Shown: piece after piece, positions 46,830 through 56,649 of the stretch | How the letters are laid out: each line of letters opens with the position of its first letter | How positions within the stretch are numbered: the first letter of the stretch is position 1 | Assembly (NCBI GenBank): GCA_000342265.1 | Contig: CP004348.1 | Location: 1,054,001 to 1,118,000 of the forward strand | Reading direction: 5' to 3' | Length of the DNA: 64,000 bases | DNA from: a beta proteobacterium CB | Lineage (GTDB): Bacteria; Pseudomonadota; Gammaproteobacteria; Burkholderiales; Burkholderiaceae | Translations under genes and position numbers: made by a program | Notes under the pieces: generated by a model | Told to the model about the DNA's origin: nothing | What the model saw: the letters and a program-made list of their open reading frames with translations, nothing else | The model's database searches: none

Positions 46830-49819
46830 CACATACCCTTTCTGCAAATGCCCCTGGCTTCGCAATACTGACAAACGCTATCCGGTGCAAATGCTTTCAT
46901 GGGCTTACGCGCCCATAAGACTTCCAGATCCTCATTGAGTTGCTCTGAAAATTGCTCCATCATCTCTGGCATTTGTTCAACTGGATGAGCCCTCACAATC
47001 TTGTCATCGGCTTTCTTAAGATCTGCTTTTAATGACACCCATTCAGCTTGCTCGATGGTGCGACCAGGAAGATGTGCTGCAACGGCATTCTCATTGACGG
47101 CGCGGGCGTAGATGAGCAATTGAGGATCATCCAAGAGGTGATCTGCTCGCTTCTTGATTTTGGCGATACCTTGGTTCTTGTAATCAATGACTGCCGCGGC
47201 ATTGGAATTATTGACATTCACGTCAAAGCGGTCAGCGCGCCCCGCAATCTCAATTTCTCTTTGCACGCCATCGGGATCAGTCAGCATCACCATAAATCCA
47301 ACTGGCAACTCGGCATCGTGATACTGCCAACCTTCAGCCTCGCGCTTGAGTTGCCAATCTACAAAGCTAGGAATCTGCTTTTGCCAATCACGCAAAGTAC
47401 CGGTGACTCTGGCATCACCCTTAATCAAGCGCTCAAACTCTTTTTCTGAATGCTTGATGAGATGCTCTTGCATCCACTCACGACGAGCATCCTCACCTTC
47501 ATGAATCCTTGAATGGGTTTTTTGCTCTTCTGTTTTTAATGCTTGGAAGAAGTTCTTTAACAAGGCGTGCAAAACCTGCCCTGCCAATGAAGCATCAAAG
47601 CCTTCTTCGAATTCTTTTGCCTTACGTAAGCCCAAGATGCTACGGACGTAGTAACGATAAGGACAATCTCTTAATGCTTTATATGCACTAGGAGACATGC
47701 TGATTGGCAATGCAATCTCAGGGTTAACGGTTGTGACCGCCTCTCGTAGTGGGTCAGATTGGTTTGAATGCGTATCGGGCTTCGCCTCCAATATTGGCCA
47801 ATCTGGCAATTTCGTGCGTAAGCGACTAATCCAGGCTGATGGCCTGAGAGGTTCACCGCTTTTGCTTTTACTCTGCCAAAGTAAATCGACTTGCGGACAA
47901 GAAATCAGTAATTGCGAGAGATCTCTAGCCTGCTGAATATATTGCGCTGTAACCGTTGAAGCCTTTAATAAACGGTTGAGGGTATCCGAGAAAAATAATG
48001 GCGGCTCAGAAAACGCTGGCAACTGTTGCTCATCGCAACCCACCAAGACAACGGCATCAAACTCTCGCAAACGTGTTGAGCTCAGCGGCAAGATACTTAA
48101 AGTTGCTTGCGCTTGCTGACCTACCTCTTGATAGGAGGCCTCCTCAATTACCGTCTTGAGTAAGCTCAGCCACTCTGGCAAACGCATAGCGACCTGCCGA
48201 TAGACGCCCGCACCTAAATCAAAAGTCTTGAGCACTTCAAGTAATTGCTTACCAGCGGAGTCTTTTTCAAGTTGCTGCGCCATACCCATCGCTTGCAGAT
48301 TAGATTGCAGGAGTACATAAGCATTTTCACAATCGAGTTTGAGCTCCAACCACTGCGCATGATGTCGTTGCAATAAAGTGAGCAACTCCAAGAGTGATTC
48401 ATGGGGCACACTGCCACGCGATGATGAGTAGGCGTTGGCTCGTTCAATCGCAATCCGAAAGGTTTCCCAACCCAATTTTGCTTGGCTTGCAATCAAAATA
48501 TCTTCAAGCCGAGCAATGAGGCTGACACAAGCCTCCGATGGTTTTTGCAAGGTATGGGCAATATCAAAAAAGGGATTTTGTAAAAACTCCAGCAAGGCAC
48601 TTGCACTCGGCCCCTCTTTGGGCGAGCGAATCAACTCCAACCAACTATTGAGCGATGCTGCGGCACGGGTAGTTGAAAGCTTCCAACCGGTCTCATCACG
48701 AATACGCAGACTTGGACCAAAGCGCGACAACAATGCGCGCGCCCTTCTTGCAGCCAAACGATCTTGTGCAACTAAAGCGATATTGGTCTTACCTGCAATT
48801 AAATGCGCCTCAATCGATTTGGCTGCTGCCCAAGCCAATTCTTCAAAGCGTCTAGCTGCCAATAACTTCCATCCATCATGGAAGCTTGCTTGAATGTTGT
48901 GATCCACCAGGATCTGCTGTTCGCTATCCACTGGTTTGAGCTGCCCTTCGGCATCTTGCCCAGTTAGCGCCTCAGACCACAGCGCCACTGAATGCCAATC
49001 CATTCCAATATTCACTACCGGTGCAAATTGTGAATACCCCTGCAAATACCGAGACATCGTCTCTTGATCGATTGGTTTGGGATCGGCAGTCTCTACCCAG
49101 ATCAATGGTCTTGCCACAGCTTGATTGATGCTTGCTGCTTGTAGGTGGGCAGCCAATGCGAAATGCTTGCGCATGACAGGATCGCCAGGACTACTGAGGT
49201 AGCGCCAGAAGGCCAATAAAACAGTAGATTCTTGATCAACGACCTTACGAGATAAACCAACATAGGCCTTAGCAATTGCTTGATCTAAAAGTGTTTCCAC
49301 TTTTTTGACCCACAACTCTGAATCGAGGACTTGGTTTTGCACTAAAGCATTAATTTCGCTTTGCATCAGCGGCACAACTGCCTCTGACAATGCATCACAT
49401 GCATCAATCACTGCCTGCGCCAAACCCCAAGCCCCCGCTTCACTCTCGGCCTTAAACCAGCTTTGCAATGTTTTGTGTTTGCGTAAATTGATATAAACAG
49501 ACAACCAACGCTCTAGATCGGTTTGCTTCTTGGGAAATTTCCATGCGCCTGGTGCCGCTTCTAGCCAATCGTTAAAACTCATGACTTGTGGCAAGAAAGC
49601 AATCCGACTTGGCAGATCTTGAGGTCGATATTTTTCCAGGGCAGCTCTCACCCCCATTAATGGGCCTGCGGTACTGAGCACCACTAAGGGGCGTTGCTTC
49701 GTTTGCACCGCACAATTCCAAATACCTTCAGCGAGTGATCTCAGGGCGCTGGCATTGGGTGCGATTGCCCAAGTATGTGGCTGCTTTTGCTCGTTGAGGA
49801 TTGGAAATGGGTGCGGCAT
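46826..49819 (-). CDS. addB: AddB-type PD-(D/E)XK nuclease subunit
   Basis: This 997-residue protein has an inactivated helicase-like body and a C-terminal nuclease. The nuclease region shows M-S-P-S-A-Y-K-A-L-R-D-C-P-Y-R-Y-Y-V, V-I-D-Y-K-N-Q and a terminal C-Q-Y-C-E-A-R-G-I-C cluster. The first and last cysteines would hold an iron-sulfur cluster as in AddB. It precedes and is coupled to addA. AddAB in place of RecBCD handles double-strand breaks in this organism. Confidence 0.88.
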   Translation of the reverse strand: MPHPFPILNEQKQPHTWAIAPNASALRSLAEGIWNCAVQTKQRPLVVLSTAGPLMGVRAALEKYRPQDLPSRIAFLPQVMSFNDWLEAAPGAWKFPKKQTDLERWLSVYINLRKHKTLQSWFKAESEAGAWGLAQAVIDACDALSEAVVPLMQSEINALVQNQVLDSELWVKKVETLLDQAIAKAYVGLSRKVVDQESTVLLAFWRYLSSPGDPVMRKHFALAAHLQAASINQAVARPLIWVETADPKPIDQETMSRYLQGYSQFAPVVNIGMDWHSVALWSEALTGQDAEGQLKPVDSEQQILVDHNIQASFHDGWKLLAARRFEELAWAAAKSIEAHLIAGKTNIALVAQDRLAARRARALLSRFGPSLRIRDETGWKLSTTRAAASLNSWLELIRSPKEGPSASALLEFLQNPFFDIAHTLQKPSEACVSLIARLEDILIASQAKLGWETFRIAIERANAYSSSRGSVPHESLLELLTLLQRHHAQWLELKLDCENAYVLLQSNLQAMGMAQQLEKDSAGKQLLEVLKTFDLGAGVYRQVAMRLPEWLSLLKTVIEEASYQEVGQQAQATLSILPLSSTRLREFDAVVLVGCDEQQLPAFSEPPLFFSDTLNRLLKASTVTAQYIQQARDLSQLLISCPQVDLLWQSKSKSGEPLRPSAWISRLRTKLPDWPILEAKPDTHSNQSDPLREAVTTVNPEIALPISMSPSAYKALRDCPYRYYVRSILGLRKAKEFEEGFDASLAGQVLHALLKNFFQALKTEEQKTHSRIHEGEDARREWMQEHLIKHSEKEFERLIKGDARVTGTLRDWQKQIPSFVDWQLKREAEGWQYHDAELPVGFMVMLTDPDGVQREIEIAGRADRFDVNVNNSNAAAVIDYKNQGIAKIKKRADHLLDDPQLLIYARAVNENAVAAHLPGRTIEQAEWVSLKADLKKADDKIVRAHPVEQMPEMMEQFSEQLNEDLEVLWARKPMKAFAPDSVCQYCEARGICRKGMW

Positions 49820-49938
49820 TGAGGGTGGTTCTGGGGCTGGTTTTTTAGTATTTAGGCAGAAAGTGTGGCTTGTTGCTAATATAAGCGTTGTAGTGCAATA
49901 ACTATATAAAACTAAATAAGACTAATTAAGGAATTTTC

Positions 49939-50265
49939 ATGAGTGCCGGCATCAAATATGTAACTGACGCTTCTTTCGAGCAAGACGTTCTCAAGTCCGA
50001 TAAACCTGTTCTCCTCGACTTCTGGGCTGAGTGGTGTGGTCCTTGCAAGATGATCGGCCCTATCCTTGAAGAGCTGTCTGCTGAATACGGCGACAAGATC
50101 CAAATTGCTAAGATGAACGTGGATGAGAACCAAGGCGTTCCTGCCCAGTTCAATATTCGTGGCATTCCTACATTGATCCTCTTTAAGAACGGCACTGTTG
50201 CTGCTCAAAAAGTAGGCGCTTTGGCTAAATCCCAGTTGACTGCATTTATTGATAGTCATCTGTAA
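49939..50265 (+). CDS. trxA: Thioredoxin
   Basis: The 108-residue product is a standard thioredoxin with W-C-G-P-C-K at 32-37 and the cis-proline G-I-P-T-L-I. It reduces cytoplasmic disulfides with thioredoxin reductase. AAGGA precedes the ATG by about seven bases. It is divergent from addB and upstream of rho, the common order in betaproteobacteria, but separated from rho by a terminator hairpin. Confidence 0.97.
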   Translation: MSAGIKYVTDASFEQDVLKSDKPVLLDFWAEWCGPCKMIGPILEELSAEYGDKIQIAKMNVDENQGVPAQFNIRGIPTLILFKNGTVAAQKVGALAKSQLTAFIDSHL

Positions 50266-50276
50266 ATAGTCCTTGA

Positions 50277-50317
50277 TCACAGGTTCACTGGGTGAGCCTG
50301 TGGTTTTTAGCGGTTTT
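50277..50317 (+). terminator. Rho-independent terminator of trxA
   Basis: CACAGGTTCAC and GTGAGCCTGTG pair over 11 positions with one wobble, closed by a three-base loop, and TTTTTAG follows. Confidence 0.8.
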
Positions 50318-50500
50318 TAGTGTAGTATCTACTTCAATGCATTTTCAGTGCCCCGATTTTCGGCAATATTCCCAGCAATTTTCCCTCCCCCTCTTTTTTA
50401 GCAAACTCCCCAAAATTCTGTTTTTCCAATCTGTCTGATGTCCATCTAGACAGCGATACCCCAAAACACATCTACATCCTTATCTACACCCGAGAACCAC
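50318..50500 (+). promoter_or_regulatory. C-rich, G-poor leader of rho
   Basis: From about 50350 the plus strand is rich in C and T and poor in G, with runs such as CCCTCCCCCTC. A CTGTCT/AGACAG hairpin lies at 50431-50453. Such unstructured C-rich RNA is what Rho binds, so autogenous attenuation of rho, known in enterobacteria, is plausible here. Promoter elements were not identified with confidence. Confidence 0.4.
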
Positions 50501-51763
50501 ATGCAATTATCTGAACTCAAAGTACTCCACGTATCCGCCCTACTTGAAATGGCAGCCAGCCTGGAGATTGAAAATACACAACGTATGCGCAAACAAGAGT
50601 TGATGTTTGCCATTCTCAAGAAGCGCGCCAAGGAAGGCGAATCTGTTTTCGGTGACGGTACTTTGGAAGTACTGCCTGATGGCTTTGGTTTCTTACGCTC
50701 CCCAGATGCCTCTTATATGGCTTCTCCGGACGACATCTACATCTCCCCTGCACAGATCCGCCGCTTTAACCTACACACTGGTGACAGCGTTGAAGGCGAG
50801 GTTCGCACCCCTAAAGATGGTGAGCGTTACTTTGCTTTAGTTAAAGTGGACAAGATCAACGGTTTGCCTCCTGAGGCTTTAAAGAACCGCATCATGTTCG
50901 AGAACTTAACGCCTTTGCACCCAAATCGCGTTGTTCAATTAGAGCGTGACATCAAAGCTGAAGAGAATTTAACTGGCCGCATCATTGATATGATCTCCCC
51001 GATTGGCTATGGCCAGCGTGGCTTGATCGTGTCTTCTCCTAAATCCGGTAAGACCGTGATGATGCAGCACATTGCTCATGCGATTTCTGCAAATAACCCA
51101 GATGCGATCTTGATCGTATTGTTGGTTGATGAGCGCCCTGAAGAAGTTACTGAAATGCAACGCTCTGTACGTGGTGAAGTGGTTGCTTCTACATTTGATG
51201 AGCCAGCTGTACGTCACGTTCAAGTTGCCGAGATGGTGATTGAAAAGGCCAAGCGTTTAGTTGAGATGAAGAAAGACGTCATCATCTTGCTTGACTCGAT
51301 TACCCGCCTTGCTCGTGCTTACAACACCGTCATCCCTTCATCCGGAAAAGTACTTTCTGGTGGTGTGGATGCAAACGCATTACAACGTCCAAAACGCTTC
51401 TTCGGTGCAGCGCGTAACGTGGAAGAAGGTGGTTCACTCACCATCATCGCTACCGCCTTGATTGAAACAGGTAGCCGTATGGATGACCTCATTTACGAAG
51501 AGTTCAAAGGTACCGGCAACATGGAAGTGCACCTTGAGCGTCGTTTGGCTGAGCGTCGTGTGTACCCATCGATTAACCTCAACAAATCTGGCACCCGCCG
51601 TGAAGAGTTGCTGGTTAAAGCTGAAAACCTCCAGAAAATATGGGTTTTACGTAAATTATTGGCCGATATGGACGATATTGAGGCAATGAACTTTATCGTT
51701 GATAAGCTCAAATCCACCAAAAATAATGGTGAATTCTTCGATTTAATGCGTAAGGGTGGCTAA
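50501..51763 (+). CDS. rho: Transcription termination factor Rho
   Basis: Rho is the hexameric RNA translocase that ends untranslated transcripts. The 420-residue protein begins M-Q-L-S-E-L-K and has a cold-shock-type RNA-binding domain (G-F-G-F-L-R-S-P), Walker A S-P-K-S-G-K-T, the Q-loop and R-loop region, and [13 protein letters not shown]. No extra insert is present. It is followed by rpmE2 after a 146-base gap. Confidence 0.97.
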   Translation: MQLSELKVLHVSALLEMAASLEIENTQRMRKQELMFAILKKRAKEGESVFGDGTLEVLPDGFGFLRSPDASYMASPDDIYISPAQIRRFNLHTGDSVEGEVRTPKDGERYFALVKVDKINGLPPEALKNRIMFENLTPLHPNRVVQLERDIKAEENLTGRIIDMISPIGYGQRGLIVSSPKSGKTVMMQHIAHAISANNPDAILIVLLVDERPEEVTEMQRSVRGEVVASTFDEPAVRHVQVAEMVIEKAKRLVEMKKDVIILLDSITRLARAYNTVIPSSGKVLSGGVDANALQRPKRFFGAARNVEEGGSLTIIATALIETGSRMDDLIYEEFKGTGNMEVHLERRLAERRVYPSINLNKSGTRREELLVKAENLQKIWVLRKLLADMDDIEAMNFIVDKLKSTKNNGEFFDLMRKGG

Positions 51764-51909
51764 TTTAGGCTCTCAGAGATGGTAAAAGTGCGCTTTGTTG
51801 TTGATTTCATGGCATAATTTCGCCTTTACCGCTTTAATAATTTGCATTTAACTTGGGTAAGTATTTAGGTCTTAGGACCCGAACGGCTGCCTGCTAATAG
51901 GACTTAATA

Positions 51910-52254
51910 ATGAAACCTGGCATTCACCCCGAATATCGTGAAATCGTCTTTGTAGACGTTTCTAATAACTTCAGCTTCAAGACTCGCTCCACTATGTCTA
52001 CTAAAGAGACAATCAAGTGGGAAGATGGCAATGAATATCCGTTGGCCAAGATCGAAACTTCATCTGAGTCACACCCTTTCTACACTGGTACCCAGAAGAT
52101 TATGGATACTGCCGGTCGTGTTGAGAAATTCCGTCAGAAGTTCGGCACTAAAGCGGTTGCTAAAGCAACTGGCGATGGCGCTGCTAAAACAGCTGAGAAA
52201 AAAGCTGCTGCTGCAGAAGCTAAAGCTGCTGAAAAGCCAGCTAAGAAGAAGTAA
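51910..52254 (+). CDS. rpmE2: 50S ribosomal protein L31 type B
   Basis: The 114-residue protein begins [14 protein letters not shown] and has S-H-P-F-Y-T-G and G-R-V-E-K-F. It lacks the zinc-binding cysteines of type A L31, so it is the zinc-independent form. About 30 residues of Ala/Lys-rich tail (A-A-A-A-E-A-K-type repeats) extend the usual 80-90. An AGGA site precedes the ATG and a hairpin terminator follows. Confidence 0.93.
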   Translation: MKPGIHPEYREIVFVDVSNNFSFKTRSTMSTKETIKWEDGNEYPLAKIETSSESHPFYTGTQKIMDTAGRVEKFRQKFGTKAVAKATGDGAAKTAEKKAAAAEAKAAEKPAKKK

Positions 52255-52318
52255 TAGGCTTACTCTACAAAGGGGCTGGGGTTTGGATATTCACTATTCA
52301 CCCTCCCCTGCGAGATAA

Positions 52319-52346
52319 TCAAGGCAGCGTTTGCTGCCTTTTTTAT
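52319..52346 (+). terminator. Rho-independent terminator of rpmE2
   Basis: AAGGCAGC and GCTGCCTT pair around a GTTT loop at 52321-52340, and TTTTATT follows. Confidence 0.85.
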
Positions 52347-52358
52347 TGCTAGTTTTAT

Positions 52359-54086
52359 ATGGTCAAACTCACCGCCGCCGCCACCACCTCCATTCCACGC
52401 ATCATTATTTTTGCGTTGACCTTGGTTTATGGTTTTGCTGGCCTCTTTGCGCGTGACCCCTGGAAAAATGAAGATGCCATTGGTTTTGGTGGTATGTGGA
52501 CTTTGCAGAGTGGCAAAGCACTCGACTGGATTGTTCCGCATCTCGCGGGGCGCGATGTTTCTCTAGGCGCACCCTTTCCCTATTGGCTAGGTGCCACACT
52601 CATGGATCTCTTTGGTCCCTTGATTGGCATGGCGAATGCTGCACGACTTTATGCGGCAATCTGCTTCTTCGCAGCTGCCCTAGCTATTTGGTATGCGACC
52701 TATCTATTAGGACGCCGCCCGGAAGTACAGCCGATGGTTCTGGCAGTTGGTGGTCAACCTGGTCGTAAAAATTACGGCATGACTTTGGCTGATGGTGCGC
52801 TATTGATTTTCTTAGCCTGTGTGGGTCTTGCTCAGCGTGCACATGAAACCACCCCGATGATGGCTCAACTTATGGGCATCAGTATTGTCTTGTACGGCAC
52901 AGTGCGTGGTTTAGATAAACCTTGGCAAGGCGGCCTGTGGACGGGTCTTGGCATTGCGATCGTTTCCCTCTCGAGCAATCTCACGCTCAGCCTCATCATC
53001 GTCAGCTCCACCATCATTGCAGTGATTGCTAGTAACGCGAAGTTACGCTTTCGTTGGACTTTAACTAGTACGGTTTTAGGTCTGATTGGTTTTGCGGTTT
53101 GGCCTGCGCTTTGGTATTTGGGTAACATCACGCCCGAGTGGCGCCATATCGCTGAAGAAGGTTGGCGCAATATGCCAGAAATGCGCGTCACCCCTTCCGT
53201 TGAATCTCTGGGATTTTTGAGCGTCAACTTCTGGGCTTATGCTTGGCCAGTTTGGCCATTAGCCATCATCTCCCTTGCCCACTGGGGTCGAGTTAAAGAA
53301 GCGGGCCAATGGCGCGCTCCTCACCTTTGCATTCCGCTGAGTTTATTTATTGGTTGCTTGATTTATGTTCTGTTCCGCTTAGAGGCAAACGAACATGACC
53401 TCATCATTTTGATTCCAAGCTTGTCGATCATTGCCGCATTTAGTCTGCCGATTCTCAGGCGCAGCCTCATTAGCTTCATTGATTGGTTTGCGATGTTTAG
53501 CTTCACCATGATCGCCTTGGCTATTTGGATTATTTGGCTTGCCAAGGTCACTGGCTTCCCAGAATCTACTGCCGCTAACTTAGCCAGAGTCTTGCCAGGT
53601 TTTCAGGCGCAGTTTGATTACATTGGCTTTGTGATTGCCCTCATTATTACCGGCGTATGGTTAGCGATTGTGCGCTGGAGAACTTCTCGTGCTCCAAAAG
53701 AAATCTGGCGTTGCCTCATCATCTCTGCCTCTGGCACTACCTTGATGTGGGTTCTGTTGATGACTTTATGGCTGCCAACTATCAATTACGCCAAGACCTA
53801 TCGCTACGTTTCTGATCGTCTTGAAACGATTATTGCCAATACGCCAGGATGTATCGACACCACTAACCTAGGCCCTGCGCAGCTAGCTTCATTTAGCTAT
53901 TTCACAAAACTTCCTTTGCGTGACGATGCAAGTTGCAATCTCATGCTGACTCACAGCTCCCTAGAGGCCAAGGCATACGCCAGCCTCAATAAAAAGAAAA
54001 TTGAATTGCTTTGGGAAGATCGCCGCGCCTCTGACCGTGATGAGCGTCTGCGCCTTTATCAAATTACCCCTGCCGGTAAAGAATAA
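52359..54086 (+). CDS. ArnT-like GT-C glycosyltransferase
   Basis: The 575-residue protein is an integral membrane glycosyltransferase of the PMT/ArnT superfamily, with about 12 membrane segments. The first periplasmic loop has R-D-P-W-K-N-E-D-A, the acidic motif in the place where ArnT-type enzymes hold the catalytic aspartate. A C-terminal soluble part (about 480-575) follows the last helix. A polyprenyl-phosphate sugar donor and an envelope acceptor are likely, but the exact transfer (for example lipid A or protein) cannot be told. It precedes the MATE gene by three bases. Confidence 0.82.
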   Translation: MVKLTAAATTSIPRIIIFALTLVYGFAGLFARDPWKNEDAIGFGGMWTLQSGKALDWIVPHLAGRDVSLGAPFPYWLGATLMDLFGPLIGMANAARLYAAICFFAAALAIWYATYLLGRRPEVQPMVLAVGGQPGRKNYGMTLADGALLIFLACVGLAQRAHETTPMMAQLMGISIVLYGTVRGLDKPWQGGLWTGLGIAIVSLSSNLTLSLIIVSSTIIAVIASNAKLRFRWTLTSTVLGLIGFAVWPALWYLGNITPEWRHIAEEGWRNMPEMRVTPSVESLGFLSVNFWAYAWPVWPLAIISLAHWGRVKEAGQWRAPHLCIPLSLFIGCLIYVLFRLEANEHDLIILIPSLSIIAAFSLPILRRSLISFIDWFAMFSFTMIALAIWIIWLAKVTGFPESTAANLARVLPGFQAQFDYIGFVIALIITGVWLAIVRWRTSRAPKEIWRCLIISASGTTLMWVLLMTLWLPTINYAKTYRYVSDRLETIIANTPGCIDTTNLGPAQLASFSYFTKLPLRDDASCNLMLTHSSLEAKAYASLNKKKIELLWEDRRASDRDERLRLYQITPAGKE

Positions 54087-54089
54087 ATC

Positions 54090-55481
54090 GTGTTGCACTT
54101 TAAATTATCGCGTTTGCGCGAGGATATTCCCTCTCTACTAAAACTGGCCGGCCCATTACTGATTGGTCAGCTAGCAGTTATTACGTTCGGTGTTTTAGAC
54201 ACCGCTATGACGGCACGCTATTCCGCTGATGACTTAGCCGCTCTTGCAATGGCATCGGCTATCTTTATCAGTATCTATGTTGGCCTCACGGGCGTAATCT
54301 CTGCCCTCGCCCCAATTGCAGGGCAACTCTTTGGTGCAAAACGTTTTGGCGAGATTGGTGAGGAAGTACGTCAAGCTACTTGGCTAGCCTTAGGTCTGAC
54401 TATATTGGGTGGCGCCATTCTGCTCAATACTGATCACCTTCTGCAAATCTCTCAAGTAACGCCAGACATTGAGGGTAAAGCGAAGCTGTATCTCAATATC
54501 CTTGCCATTGGTTTACCTGCCAGCATGGCAATGCGCGTCTTAATGGCTCTGCACAATGCGGTGTCTAGACCAGCTGTTATTACCGTAGTGCAACTGATTG
54601 GCTTGGGTTTAAAACTCCCACTCAATCTCCTCTTTATTTATGGCGGCTTTGGTATTGAAGGTATGGGTGGGCCTGGCTGCGCCGTGGCTACTATCATCAT
54701 TAATTGGTTCTGGCTCATCATCACGCTGGGCTTTGTGCTTTTCGATAGCTTCTACAAGCCATTCAAAATTTTTGCTCGCTTTAGCTGGCCTGACTGGCAC
54801 CGTATCTGGACCTTGCTAAAGCTAGGCGCACCAATCGGCTTGAGCTATTTGATTGAGGTGACCTCCTTCACCTTTATGTCACTGTTTATTGCACGTCTAG
54901 GCACTACCGCTTTAGCGGGCCATCAAATTGTGGCCAATATGGGAACTGTTATTTATATGGTGCCCTTATCTCTTTCGATTGCAACGATGACGCTAGTCTC
55001 TCAATCTATTGGCGCAAATAAGCAAGAGCGCGCCGAGGAGATTGGCTGGTCATCAGTTTTCTTCACCACGACTTTGTGTGTTTTGATTGGCGTTGCAGTC
55101 TGGATTTTTAGAGTGCAGCTGCTAGATCTTTACGATCCACCAGAAGAGGTGAAAGTATTTTCCATTCCGCTGTTTTTGTTTATTGCTTTTTATCAAGTCT
55201 TTGATGCTCTACAAATTACTGCGGCATTTATTCTACGAGCCTATCGCATTGCCTTCTGGCCTATGCTGATTTATGCAGGATCACTATGGGGCGTAGGTCT
55301 AGGCGGCGGCTACCTGATGGGCTTTAATGTCCTTGGCAATACCCCCGAGTTTTTGCAAGGCGCCAATGGCTTTTGGGCTGGCAACAGTATGAGTCTGGGA
55401 TTAGCTGCACTGCTTTTGCTCTACCTCTTTAGAAAAACAGCGGCGCGTTTTGAGAAAACGCATCCGCCGGTTGAGGTTTAA
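54090..55481 (+). CDS. MATE-family efflux transporter
   Basis: The 463-residue protein has 12 membrane segments in two homologous halves, with the MATE pattern L-A-G-P-L-L-I-G-Q-L-A-V-I near 18-30 and G-A-P-I-G-L-S-Y near 247-254. These proteins export cationic drugs or dyes by sodium or proton antiport. The start is GTG, three bases after the glycosyltransferase stop, so the pair is an operon. Confidence 0.92.
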   Translation: MLHFKLSRLREDIPSLLKLAGPLLIGQLAVITFGVLDTAMTARYSADDLAALAMASAIFISIYVGLTGVISALAPIAGQLFGAKRFGEIGEEVRQATWLALGLTILGGAILLNTDHLLQISQVTPDIEGKAKLYLNILAIGLPASMAMRVLMALHNAVSRPAVITVVQLIGLGLKLPLNLLFIYGGFGIEGMGGPGCAVATIIINWFWLIITLGFVLFDSFYKPFKIFARFSWPDWHRIWTLLKLGAPIGLSYLIEVTSFTFMSLFIARLGTTALAGHQIVANMGTVIYMVPLSLSIATMTLVSQSIGANKQERAEEIGWSSVFFTTTLCVLIGVAVWIFRVQLLDLYDPPEEVKVFSIPLFLFIAFYQVFDALQITAAFILRAYRIAFWPMLIYAGSLWGVGLGGGYLMGFNVLGNTPEFLQGANGFWAGNSMSLGLAALLLLYLFRKTAARFEKTHPPVEV

Positions 55482-55495
55482 TTAAAGAAAACCAG

Positions 55496-56014
55496 TTACT
55501 GAATGGGTCTGAATCCACCAGGAGGCATCGGTGGTTTGCCTTGTGGAATGTTGTAACCATTGTTGCTTGCACCACTGCCACCATAGTTTTGAGTTGGGTA
55601 GCTAGGCACTTGATTGCCTTTGGAATACATGCACTGCTGATAGGCGATGTTGTATTGAACCTGTGCTTGATTTTGCTTGCCAGAGGAATTCATGGCCCCC
55701 ATGGCAGCACCACCGAGTAAGCCAACGCCTGCTCCAGTGCCGATGTTTTGACTGCTACCACCCTGAATCACTGCACCAGCTGCTGCACCCAAAGCGGCGC
55801 CGATAGCAGCACTGGTTGCACCCTCTTTTAAGGCAGCATTACTCGTATCTTTAATGGCATTTGCAGCGAACTCACGACACTGCTGATCGTCCTGCTGAAA
55901 CACTTCAAAAGGTTTGCCTTCACGCGGCATGATTGCAATCGTTGGACCGGTTGGCGCCGAGACGCAAGCAGCTAAAGAGCTGATGATGGCCAAAGTCAGT
56001 ACGGCACGTTTCAT
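55496..56014 (-). CDS. Glycine-zipper outer-membrane lipoprotein
   Basis: From ATG 56014, with AAGGA six bases upstream, the protein has 172 residues. It shows a lipobox L-A-A-C, an envelope-facing N-terminal part (Q-Q-D-D-Q-Q-C-R-E-F), a glycine zipper (A-A-I-G-A-A-L-G-A-A-A-G-A-V and G-A-G-V-G-L-L-G-G-A-A-M-G-A) and a Pro/Gly-rich tail. The family is common in Burkholderiales; its role is unknown. It converges on the MATE gene with 14 bases between them. Confidence 0.82.
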   Translation of the reverse strand: MKRAVLTLAIISSLAACVSAPTGPTIAIMPREGKPFEVFQQDDQQCREFAANAIKDTSNAALKEGATSAAIGAALGAAAGAVIQGGSSQNIGTGAGVGLLGGAAMGAMNSSGKQNQAQVQYNIAYQQCMYSKGNQVPSYPTQNYGGSGASNNGYNIPQGKPPMPPGGFRPIQ

Positions 56015-56050
56015 ATTCATTCCTTAAATCGGGTTATTCGCTAAGTTCTG

Positions 56051-56551
56051 TTAATTTTGAATGCGCTGTCTTGTAACCGCATTGCCAGAAGGAGGCATTG
56101 CTGGTCGAGTCTGCCAACCCGATGCACAACTTTGTACATACGGGAAGTATTGATCACTTGCTTCACAGTAGTACCAAATTGGAGCTTGGGGTTGAGATGC
56201 TAGAACCATAGGCTGTTGTGGCGCTGCATACGTAACTACTGGCGGAGCTGCGTACACCACTGGTGGCGCATAGTAAGTAGCGGCATAAGGGTAGCCATAG
56301 GCAGGACCGTAATATCCACCACGCCAGCCTGGACCCCAGCCACCGCCCCAACCAGGGCCGTATGCTGCTGGGCGCCAACCGCCGCCGTATCCACCATAAC
56401 CACCTCCAACTGAGACTGCCCAGCCAACGTTACCGGCTTGAGCTACTGCGGGGGCAAGGGCTAAGAGGCCCACGGTCGCAAGGACCGTCAGCACCGTCTT
56501 AGAGATCATGGATTTGCATTGCTGTTGAGCTGTATTCATAGTGGACCCCAT
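56051..56551 (-). CDS. Exported Gly/Tyr/Pro-rich protein
   Basis: The 166-residue product has an export signal (V-L-A-T-V-G-L-L-A-L-A-P-A-V-A-Q-A near 20-38), a Gly/Trp/Tyr-rich middle (G-G-Y-G-G-Y-G-G-G-W) and a Y-A-A-P-P-V-V repeat. The C-terminal W-Y-Y-C-E-A-S-D-Q-Y-F-P-Y-V-Q-S-C motif is found in many betaproteobacterial envelope proteins. AGGAGG lies ten bases before ATG 56551. Function unknown. Confidence 0.78.
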   Translation of the reverse strand: MGSTMNTAQQQCKSMISKTVLTVLATVGLLALAPAVAQAGNVGWAVSVGGGYGGYGGGWRPAAYGPGWGGGWGPGWRGGYYGPAYGYPYAATYYAPPVVYAAPPVVTYAAPQQPMVLASQPQAPIWYYCEASDQYFPYVQSCASGWQTRPAMPPSGNAVTRQRIQN

Positions 56552-56649
56552 TAATTGGTCGCCTCCTACTACCTTTAACGCTTCATTTAAATTCAGGCTG
56601 ACAAGAATTTAGCTTTTAACGGAATATTTATTGGTTTTCCGTAGGGCTA

